From Methanocalculus sp. MSAO_Arc2 (GTDB taxonomy: Archaea; Halobacteriota; Methanomicrobia; Methanomicrobiales; Methanocorpusculaceae): a stretch of DNA of 9,616 bases. Of this stretch, positions 1 through 5,404 are shown in pieces. Location: positions 1-9,616 of the forward strand of contig QZAC01000091.1 of NCBI GenBank assembly GCA_003838065.1, given 5' to 3'. The position numbers were made by a program, and so were the translations under genes. Numbering within the stretch: the stretch's first letter is position 1; every line of letters begins with the position of its first letter. The notes under the pieces were generated by a model, which saw only the letters and a list, made by a program, of their open reading frames with translations, was not told the origin of the DNA and searched no databases.

Positions 1-65
1 CATATGAGATGGTATCCGATGTTGTATACCGTTGTATCTGAGTGCGTCCACCGTTCTTTAGCCAT

Positions 66-74
66 CTATATAAG
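66..74. promoter_or_regulatory. Possible box A (TATA) element in a gene-free stretch
   Basis: The sequence CTATATAAG resembles an archaeal TATA box and reads almost equally well on both strands. If used leftward, transcription would start near position 43-47 and serve a gene beyond the left edge. If used rightward, it would give a transcript running antisense into mer. An inverted repeat GGTAT-N10-ATACC (11-30) lies on the leftward side. Positions 1-229 hold no ORF I can support; the short plus-strand frame from position 4 has no ribosome binding site and no recognisable product. The assignment rests only on the motif. Confidence 0.3.
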
Positions 75-179
75 TATATGCGCGGACAATCGATATTGTT
101 TGTGGTTCAGCATTGACGCATTCATCCCGCGACTAAACTCGTGGGCTTTCTGCTGCTATGATCGTAATAATACAGTGCG

Positions 180-195
180 AAAAAAATGGAAAAAA
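180..195 (-). terminator. T-rich transcription end downstream of mer
   Basis: Read on the minus strand, a run of six T, a short CCA break and a run of seven T lie 34 to 50 bases beyond the mer stop codon. Oligo-T runs without a strong hairpin are the usual archaeal intrinsic terminator. The position fits the end of a single-gene mer transcript. Confidence 0.6.
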
Positions 196-229
196 GAGAT
201 TGATGTATGAATGTCCCGGTTCAGGGATA

Positions 230-1216
230 TTATACAACGTACTTGCCAAGCAGTCGGATCGATTTGACCATGTCAGGACCAAGGGGGGATCCGAAAATGA
301 CCTGTGTGACACCGGACTTTACCAGGTCGTCACATTTCTGTTTGACCTCATCTGGTGTGCCTGCAATGGTGAACGCATCGATCTCAGCGTCGCCGACAAG
401 ACCCCCAACGGTCTTGAAGTCGAATTTTGCAAGAGCATCTTTGATCTTTGCGACATTGCCCATGTCAAGGTTGTGGCGCTCAAGGATTGCTGGCGGTGAT
501 CCTGCGGCGATGAATGCGGCAACAATCTTTGCGGCATTGCGCGCTTTCTTCACATCATCATCAACCGAGATGGCGGTGTAGGCACCGATGTCAAAGTTCT
601 TCTTGCCAACCTTGTCACATGCCGCTTTGATGATCGGGATTGCTGCATCGAAATCTTTGGGGTTCGATGCGTTGATGAGTGCACCATCACCCATTTCTCC
701 GGCGAGTTCAAGGACTTTTGGTCCCTGTGCACCGATGTAAATCGGGATTCCCTTCTTGCCGGGGAGCTGGACACCGGTGAGTTTTGCACCATCGTAGTCG
801 AAGAACTCAAGGCCCTGCTTCTTTACTTCCTCACCAGCACAAAGTGCGCGGATCTGGATGACTGCTTCTTTTAACCTGCTGACAGGTTTTGCCGGGTCAA
901 TGGCAAGTTTCGGCAGGGTGGAGAGGTCACCAGGGCCGATACCAAGGATTGCCCGTCCATCCGAGATCTCGTTTAATGTGCAGCTAAATGATGCCATTGC
1001 TGCAGGTGTGTCGGTGAAGGCGTTCATGATGCCAGGGCCCATTTTCAGTTCGGTTGTTCCCTGTGCAATCGCAGCGAGGATCGGGTAGCAGTGACGGTTG
1101 TTGTAGTGGTTGGTGATCCAGGCATAGTCGATATCTTTCGTCTCAGCAAGCTTACAGTAGTTGACTACCTGCTTGACAGAGAGGTTTCCAGGCACGAATT
1201 CAATTCCATAGCTCAA
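230..1216 (-). CDS. mer: F420-dependent methylene-tetrahydromethanopterin reductase (Mer)
   Basis: This cytoplasmic enzyme reduces methylene-tetrahydromethanopterin (or methylene-tetrahydrosarcinapterin) to the methyl form with reduced coenzyme F420, a central reversible step of methanogenesis from CO2. The 328-residue product matches the usual family length and spans the whole luciferase-like TIM barrel. It begins with the family's typical GIEFVP (residues 4-9), and carries GIGPGD (92-97) and PIYIGAQGPK (158-167) in the expected order. No ATG lies at the N-terminus. Translation must start at TTG (1216-1214), which puts the family N-terminus exactly in place and has GAGGTGA seven bases upstream. 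The gene stands alone, with a promoter in the divergent region to its right and a T-rich terminator to its left. The identification is very secure; only the TTG start is slightly unusual. Confidence 0.97.
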   Translation of the reverse strand: MSYGIEFVPGNLSVKQVVNYCKLAETKDIDYAWITNHYNNRHCYPILAAIAQGTTELKMGPGIMNAFTDTPAAMASFSCTLNEISDGRAILGIGPGDLSTLPKLAIDPAKPVSRLKEAVIQIRALCAGEEVKKQGLEFFDYDGAKLTGVQLPGKKGIPIYIGAQGPKVLELAGEMGDGALINASNPKDFDAAIPIIKAACDKVGKKNFDIGAYTAISVDDDVKKARNAAKIVAAFIAAGSPPAILERHNLDMGNVAKIKDALAKFDFKTVGGLVGDAEIDAFTIAGTPDEVKQKCDDLVKSGVTQVIFGSPLGPDMVKSIRLLGKYVV

Positions 1217-1223
1217 GGTAATT

Positions 1224-1230
1224 TCACCTC
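1224..1230 (-). promoter_or_regulatory. Ribosome binding site fixing the TTG start of mer
   Basis: On the minus strand GAGGTGA stands seven bases before the TTG at 1216. It is a seven-base match to the archaeal Shine-Dalgarno consensus. Because no ATG or GTG is suitably placed, this site decides the start codon. Confidence 0.8.
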
Positions 1231-1252
1231 AGTGAGTAGTTTCACACACACA

Positions 1253-1271
1253 CTTATAATAATTATCATTT
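1253..1271 (-). promoter_or_regulatory. Probable box A promoter of mer
   Basis: The minus strand reads AAATGATAATTATTATAAG, an AT-rich block followed by a short GT repeat. A TATA element centred near 1258-1265 would place the transcript start around 1232-1239, leaving a short leader that just includes the ribosome binding site. The exact core cannot be chosen by eye because the whole block is AT-only apart from two G residues. Confidence 0.45.
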
Positions 1272-1310
1272 ACCTCTGAAACCAGCAAAAGATGAGTATC
1301 ATAAGATGAA

Positions 1311-1324
1311 TTTCCTGATGGAAA
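1311..1324. repeat. Short inverted repeat in the mer / FtsZ-like divergent region
   Basis: TTTCC-TGAT-GGAAA forms two perfect five-base arms around a four-base centre, roughly midway between the two divergent promoters. It could be an operator for either gene or chance. It has the TTCC/GGAA arms in the opposite order from the known NrpR operator type (GGAA-N6-TTCC), so I do not call it an NrpR site. Confidence 0.3.
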
Positions 1325-1393
1325 AAAGGTATAAGAAAATGGATTCAAATTACATGGACAACTGTATAGACTGAAAGGCTTTATGTTTTCGGG

Positions 1394-1402
1394 ATAATAT
1401 AA
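1394..1402 (+). promoter_or_regulatory. Probable box A promoter of the FtsZ-like gene
   Basis: ATAATATAA on the plus strand would put the transcript start near 1425 and give a leader of about 33 bases before the ATG at 1458. No better TATA-like block lies between here and the start codon. The leader has no clear Shine-Dalgarno match, only a weak GGATC eight bases before the ATG. Confidence 0.45.
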
Positions 1403-1457
1403 CCAGTACCATGCGCAGCGGCATTCGGCAGTCCTGTGCACAAATGGATCGTCACCT

Positions 1458-3599
1458 ATGAAGGCACTTATCATCGGACTTGGGGGGGCAGGATCGCGTA
1501 TTGCCGACATCCTCTATGATCATGACAGGAGGAGCAAAACGCACAGCCTCTGGGCGATTGCGATAGATACAGATATCGCCAGCATAAAAGAATTGAGGGT
1601 CATCCCTCAAACCCAGCGGATCGTCCTCCCCAGATTCGACAACGAACATGATGCTGTTGATGGCGAAGTCCTTGATGTCGCTGAGACGATAGGCCATATT
1701 CAGAAATGCACCAGCATCGAGATCGATGCTGTGATCATCTGTGCCGGACTGGGCGGAATGCATGCCAATACAATCCCACTGCTCGTCGAAAAGATCCGCG
1801 ACTCTTTTTATGAACCCGTTCTCTGTCTTCTCACACTCCCTCTCAAGAGCGAAGGCAAAAAGATCTCTGCAAGAGCCGCAGATCAGCTTGACATGATCGA
1901 ACCTGTCGTTGACGGGTGCATTATCTTTGATAATGAAACATGGTACAGAAAAATTGCAACCGACATGCTCAGACTCACACGAAAACGGGTTGTGGAAAAT
2001 GGAGACAGGATGGAATATCCATCAGATGAAGATGACCAGCATGAGGAGTCTATTGGTACCAGTGGTCATCTGAGTTCTGTTCCCCTGAACCCGGTTGAGC
2101 GCAATATTCTCTTAAATGAACGATTGGCACGGCGTTTCGGGCTTCTGCTCCGTGCCGGTGAATTTGTTGATGAAAGCCGCCCGGTTGGCGAAGTGGTCCT
2201 TGATGCCGGTGAAGTGATCAATACCATTACCGGTATGGGCATGATCTCCATTGGATATGCAATTGAACTTGTGTCGCGCCCCACACTTGGTTTTTTCAAT
2301 AAGTTCAAAAAAAATTACGCACCTTTCGAAGACGGCCACATACGTGCATCACGAATGGTTGAGCTTGCAAAGCGGGCTATTTATCAGGAGATATCGGTTC
2401 CGTGTGATCTCACAAGTGCACAGAAAGCACTCGTTCTGATAACAGGGCCAACAGAAGAGCTTTCCATGAAAGGGTTTCAGAATGTCAGGAAATGGATCGA
2501 CCGGAGCATCAGTGGACTTGAAATGCGTGCAGGAGACTATCCGTTGCTGAGCACCAAATATATCGGCGTGATCATCGTGCTTGCAGGCATTACTAATATC
2601 CCAAGGATCGATGAGATCAAAGAGATCCGTTCGCTCTATATTCAGGAACAAATGAAAGAGAAAATGCGGGAAGAAGCCTCTATACAGGAGAGGGAATATT
2701 TCAGGCGTGAAAAGCAGGAGATGGAACGCAAGGCGAGGGAAAAAGCTGAGCGTGCAGCACTCCTTGCGCGATATGGTGTATGGGAAGATAACGATAACTG
2801 GGAGAGAGATACTACAGCATGGCCTGACGATACAGGAGAACATGATGAGCAGGCATACCCCGTTTCTGAAGCAGAGCCTGTTCATGCAAATGCACGGAAT
2901 TATGATACCGGGTTTGAACCGGAGATGAACGGAGAGGAGACCAGAACAGAGATTGATATCTATGAGATGATGGAAGCTGATTATGGTGATGAGACCAATA
3001 AGAAGCTCTACCTTCCCGGGCGAGAGGCAACCGAAATTACCGACATCTCACGACAGACAAAGGTACCTGACCCGGTCAAACCAAGGGATCGATCGATTGA
3101 CGACGAACCGGTCAGGGTCAAAGAGATGCCCAAGGAGCGAAGTGGAGCTTCTGCAGAATCAACTGATGGTTCGTTTACACTTCCATTAATGATCCGTGCG
3201 CGAGATGGATCAAATGAGGCAAAAGCAATTGCCCTGAAATCACACTTCTCACGGCCGGGCAGCCGTGTGGATGAAAGTAGAGAGATTACCATTCAAAAGA
3301 TCTCATCCCGTCCCCGGGACGATGTGCTTATGGGACGGGGATTCACCGGAATCGAACAGAACCGACGTCTGGACACTGCCGTATCTTCCGGCCATGTTTC
3401 TCCCCTACAGACCAATTCCAGCCAACCTCCACCAAAAGATGATATTACCCGCACACGAAACACACAAAATCATCCACTTCCACGGGATGAAGTGAAAGGG
3501 AAATCGGGGTATGTATTCATTGGAAAAGATGCTCCCTCCAGACATCGTCCTTCCAGGCGTGAGCCGGACGAGGAGGATGGCGGAATCACATGGATCTAA
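1458..3599 (+). CDS. Divergent FtsZ/tubulin-superfamily protein with coiled coil and long disordered tail
   Basis: The 713-residue product has an FtsZ-like core in residues 1-385. ALIIGLGGAGSR (3-14) matches the first nucleotide-binding loop, AIAIDTDI (33-40) the next strand, and LLTLPLKSEGKK (124-135) the stretch after the tubulin signature. VLDAGEVINTI (247-257) matches the FtsZ T7 catalytic loop, keeping D249 and a conservative E252. The tubulin signature GGGTGTG is degenerate here: AGLGGMHANT (96-105). An acidic insertion (about 183-205) interrupts the core. After it come a charged, probably helical coiled coil (about 388-438) and some 275 low-complexity polar residues, ending in GYVFIGKD (684-691) and GGITWI (708-713). 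True FtsZ is near 370 residues with a short tail. The superfamily call is firm; the role is unknown, with cell division, shape or membrane remodelling all possible. The gene stands alone between mer and nrpR. ATG 1458 is chosen because it directly begins the family N-terminus and no in-frame start lies just upstream. Confidence 0.85.
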   Translation: MKALIIGLGGAGSRIADILYDHDRRSKTHSLWAIAIDTDIASIKELRVIPQTQRIVLPRFDNEHDAVDGEVLDVAETIGHIQKCTSIEIDAVIICAGLGGMHANTIPLLVEKIRDSFYEPVLCLLTLPLKSEGKKISARAADQLDMIEPVVDGCIIFDNETWYRKIATDMLRLTRKRVVENGDRMEYPSDEDDQHEESIGTSGHLSSVPLNPVERNILLNERLARRFGLLLRAGEFVDESRPVGEVVLDAGEVINTITGMGMISIGYAIELVSRPTLGFFNKFKKNYAPFEDGHIRASRMVELAKRAIYQEISVPCDLTSAQKALVLITGPTEELSMKGFQNVRKWIDRSISGLEMRAGDYPLLSTKYIGVIIVLAGITNIPRIDEIKEIRSLYIQEQMKEKMREEASIQEREYFRREKQEMERKAREKAERAALLARYGVWEDNDNWERDTTAWPDDTGEHDEQAYPVSEAEPVHANARNYDTGFEPEMNGEETRTEIDIYEMMEADYGDETNKKLYLPGREATEITDISRQTKVPDPVKPRDRSIDDEPVRVKEMPKERSGASAESTDGSFTLPLMIRARDGSNEAKAIALKSHFSRPGSRVDESREITIQKISSRPRDDVLMGRGFTGIEQNRRLDTAVSSGHVSPLQTNSSQPPPKDDITRTRNTQNHPLPRDEVKGKSGYVFIGKDAPSRHRPSRREPDEEDGGITWI

Positions 3600-3602
3600 T
3601 CC

Positions 3603-3635
3603 AGATATCCAAATAAAGCGGGATAACTGATATCT
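3603..3635. repeat. Inverted repeat between the convergent FtsZ-like and nrpR genes
   Basis: AGATATC (3603-3609) and GATATCT (3629-3635) form seven-base arms around 19 bases, filling the short gap between the two stop codons and overlapping the nrpR stop. It may slow or end transcription from both sides, but it lacks a T run and the stem is AT-rich. The arms share a GATATC palindrome, which raises the chance of coincidence. Confidence 0.3.
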
Positions 3636-4593
3636 AACCTGAGAGGATACGTGATATTGGTATTGTTCCAGCACCAATCTCTGTTTTCATTCTGATGCCA
3701 CATTCGTATGCACCCCCGACCAGGTTCATTCCGCTGTAAATGACAATCGATGACTGGTAGGGTTCCATGGGGATTTTCAGGATTTTGGATCCTACCGCGA
3801 CCGGGAGATGAAACCCATTCTTCCGAAGCGATTCCATAATCTCTTCGGCAGACGGTACTGCAGGGTCAGGGATGTTTCTAATATTTGCAAGAGTGACACC
3901 ATCACCAGTTGCAATGTACCTGCCAATAGAGGCCATGTCAGCAGATATAAAAAGCTGGAGAGGATCAAGGGTTGTGCCCTGATAACTCATCAGGTGAAGG
4001 AAACCATGCGGGGCTCCACCAATGTGGCCAAGACACCCCCCATATGCCATCCTGACCGGGATGCCGTGGTGCTGGAAGATACCATCCAGGGTTATGTTGC
4101 AAACAGTCAGAAGACCGGCATGACCTTCTGGAATTCGGGGATCGTTTGTAGTAACGGTATAGGTTCCAAAAAAACCTATTTCGGCGGCGGCAACCTGATC
4201 AAAAGCTCTGCATGCCGTATCCAGATCTTCATCCGGTACATATGAGAGATTGTAGGCGACATCGCCAGTACAGGTCTGTGGATTCAGGGTGCTGCGGAAA
4301 GCAAGCCGTTCCAGCTTGGATATCACAAATCCGATCCGATCCCCAACCAGTGCGCTCTCACTTTCTGCTATCCCGAGATTTGTCAGGACGCGGCCCCGAT
4401 TCCCGACCTTCCGTGTAAAACCAAGTTCATCAAGGTGATGGAGATAATACTGGACCGCACGATCCGATAAAACAAAACCCTGTTGGGCCATTCGCTCCGA
4501 GAGATGTTTTGCACCCATTGGATCCCGTGATTCACGAAGAATCCTGAGAATTTCAAGGCATTTCCGCTCTGTTCCTGAGTCAGTCTCTCGCAT
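3634..4593 (-). CDS. nrpR: NrpR-type transcriptional regulator (winged helix plus one NrpR/DUF128 domain)
   Basis: NrpR represses nitrogen-assimilation and nif genes in methanogens and releases DNA when 2-oxoglutarate rises. The 319-residue protein has a winged-helix domain in residues 8-75 (ECLEIL-like helix, then SDRAVQYYLHHLDELG), followed by one NrpR domain (about 80-315). Typical positions are LVGDRIGFVISKLE (82-95), TGDVAYNLS (109-117), VCNITLDGI (164-172) and SYQGTTLDPLQLFIS (203-217). Some family members carry two such domains or are split into DNA-binding and partner proteins; this one is the single-domain form. A longer start at 4653 exists, but ATG 4593 has GAGGT seven bases upstream and begins just before the DNA-binding domain. 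It overlaps the 3' end of dut by 14 bases, so the pair is probably co-transcribed. The family is clear; that its targets here are nitrogen genes is inferred from homologues. Confidence 0.9.
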   Translation of the reverse strand: MRETDSGTERKCLEILRILRESRDPMGAKHLSERMAQQGFVLSDRAVQYYLHHLDELGFTRKVGNRGRVLTNLGIAESESALVGDRIGFVISKLERLAFRSTLNPQTCTGDVAYNLSYVPDEDLDTACRAFDQVAAAEIGFFGTYTVTTNDPRIPEGHAGLLTVCNITLDGIFQHHGIPVRMAYGGCLGHIGGAPHGFLHLMSYQGTTLDPLQLFISADMASIGRYIATGDGVTLANIRNIPDPAVPSAEEIMESLRKNGFHLPVAVGSKILKIPMEPYQSSIVIYSGMNLVGGAYECGIRMKTEIGAGTIPISRILSG

Positions 4594-5020
4594 ACACAGT
4601 ACCTCTGCTGTCCTGGTACCTGCCAGAATAGAGTTCATGGCCTTCTTCGACAAAATGGAGGATCATCTGAACAATCCTGGTCTGCCTGGGCACCAGAATA
4701 TCTTCATGCCCCATGTTTGTACAGCAGAGCGTCAGCTGGCCCCTGAACCCGGGGTCCACATACCCTGCACCGAGAAGGAGCCCGCGCCTCCCAAATGACG
4801 ACCTGCCCCGAAGAGTGGCGGCAATGTCTAAAGGGAGCTCTACCCACTCATATGTTGAAACAAGGGTACACTGGCCGCGGATGAGAAGTACCTCTTCTGC
4901 CACCCTGAGATCATAGGAGGCTGGTTGGAGACAGCCATCCTCAAAGGGTCGAATGACCAGATCACCCTGTGAGCTGTCCTCTCCCAATCTCTTTCTGATT
5001 ACTCCCGCTGATAACACCAT
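4580..5020 (-). CDS. dut: Archaeal dUTP diphosphatase of the dCTP deaminase family
   Basis: Members of this family hydrolyse dUTP to dUMP, deaminate dCTP, or do both, keeping uracil out of DNA and supplying dTMP synthesis. The 146-residue product shows LQPASYDLR (31-39), RGRSSFGRRGLLLG (71-84), YVDPGFRG (87-94) and the RIVQMI segment near residue 115-120, in family order. It is shorter than deaminating members (about 190-200 residues). The catalytic glutamate of the deaminases, expected right after LTL, is cysteine 99 (LTLCCTN). Both points favour the archaeal dUTPase subfamily rather than a dCTP deaminase. ATG 5020 has no good ribosome binding site; a weak TATA-like CTTAATCA about 26 bases upstream would fit a leaderless message. 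nrpR follows with a 14-base overlap. The family is sure, the exact activity inferred. Confidence 0.85.
   Translation of the reverse strand: MVLSAGVIRKRLGEDSSQGDLVIRPFEDGCLQPASYDLRVAEEVLLIRGQCTLVSTYEWVELPLDIAATLRGRSSFGRRGLLLGAGYVDPGFRGQLTLCCTNMGHEDILVPRQTRIVQMILHFVEEGHELYSGRYQDSRGTVYARD
4601..4605 (-). promoter_or_regulatory. Ribosome binding site for nrpR, inside dut
   Basis: The minus strand reads AGAGGT with seven bases to the ATG at 4593. It lies within the last codons of dut and favours this ATG over the upstream in-frame ATG at 4653. The placement suggests translational coupling of the two genes. Confidence 0.65.
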
Positions 5021-5090
5021 GAGAGATCATATCTGCTGAAGAGATGATTAAGAATGCCGAAATGGTAACTGCAGGCAGATGGAGATTATC

Positions 5091-5210
5091 ATGTCCAGGT
5101 ACGCTATTACCCGGGATCCAGAAGATATAACCTACACCATAAGGCATACGGACCATGCATCCCGGGTCTACGCACCATGCACAGTGAGGATATGGACCAG
5201 GAATGGGTAA
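5091..5210 (+). CDS. Possible 39-residue small protein
   Basis: An ATG preceded by GGAG at a spacing of six bases opens a 39-codon frame (MSRYAITRDPED...VRIWTRNG) ending in TAA. It lies in the 278-base gap between dut and tRNA-Arg, divergent from dut. A weak AT-rich block (GATTAAGAA near 5045) could be a promoter. I recognise no family; the product is basic, with no membrane segment and one cysteine. The frame overlaps a GC-rich inverted repeat, so the same stretch could instead be a structured RNA or plain spacer. The support is only the start context and the otherwise empty gap. Confidence 0.25.
   Translation: MSRYAITRDPEDITYTIRHTDHASRVYAPCTVRIWTRNG
5109..5167. repeat. Nine-base GC-rich inverted repeat upstream of tRNA-Arg
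   Basis: ACCCGGGAT (5109-5117) and ATCCCGGGT (5159-5167) are perfect reverse complements separated by 41 bases. A direct repeat ACCATGCA (5152-5159 and 5174-5181) lies at the right arm. RNA from either strand could fold into a stable stem. Each arm holds the palindrome CCCGGG, so part of the match comes cheaply. Confidence 0.4.
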
Positions 5211-5263
5211 ATAACATATACGGTGTGGAGAGCTAACAGGTTCATCTGCACCCTCAGCATTGA

Positions 5264-5274
5264 AATAGTATTTC
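5264..5274 (+). promoter_or_regulatory. Possible box A of tRNA-Arg
   Basis: AAATAGTATTT is AT-rich and centred about 27-30 bases before the likely transcript start just upstream of 5299. The match to the methanogen TATA consensus is loose, so this is a positional guess. Confidence 0.3.
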
Positions 5275-5298
5275 TGCACACCTGTATAATGGCATATG

Positions 5299-5370
5299 GG
5301 ATCCATGGGGTAGAGGATATCCTCTTGGGCTTCGAACCCAAGGACCCGGGTTCGATTCCCGGTGGATCCG
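5299..5370 (+). tRNA. tRNA-Arg (anticodon UCG)
   Basis: The 72 bases fold as a complete cloverleaf. The acceptor stem GGATCCA / TGGATCC is seven perfect pairs. The D arm has T8, A14, G18G19 and A20. The anticodon stem TTGGG / CCCAA carries loop CTTCGAA with TCG at 5332-5334. A four-base variable loop is followed by T stem CCGGG / CCCGG with loop TTCGATT. G15 can pair with C48, the discriminator is G73, and no CCA is encoded, as is common in archaea. Position 13-22 of the D stem is a T-T mismatch and 10-25 a G-T pair. A20 with C35 and G36 are the classic arginine identity elements. It reads CGN codons starting with CGA. There is no intron. Confidence 0.95.
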
Positions 5371-5384
5371 TTTATTCATTTTCG
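5371..5384 (+). terminator. T-rich end of the tRNA-Arg transcript
   Basis: TTTATTCATTTTC follows the discriminator base directly, a T-rich stretch of the kind that ends archaeal tRNA transcripts. The convergent gene's stop codon is only 34 bases from the tRNA end, so this short gap must serve both transcripts. Confidence 0.45.
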
Positions 5385-5404
5385 ACTTTTACAGGAATCT
5401 CAGT

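Noticed and set aside
2349..2885. 178-codon minus-strand frame inside the FtsZ-like gene
   Set aside because: Rich in C, F, L and S with no family pattern. It is the complement of the coiled-coil coding region.
3808..4245. 145-codon plus-strand frame inside nrpR
   Set aside because: It is antisense to conserved NrpR domain codons and has no family resemblance.
4594..4653. Longer start of nrpR at 4653
   Set aside because: The extra 20 residues would overlap dut by 74 bases and lack a ribosome binding site, whereas ATG 4593 has GAGGT at ideal spacing.
4962..5306. 114-codon minus-strand frame spanning the dut start and the tRNA 5' end
   Set aside because: It overlaps both dut and tRNA-Arg and shows no conserved pattern or ribosome binding site.
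5299..5370. tRNA-Arg as an integration (att) site
   Set aside because: No integrase gene and no second copy of the tRNA 3' end are present in the window.
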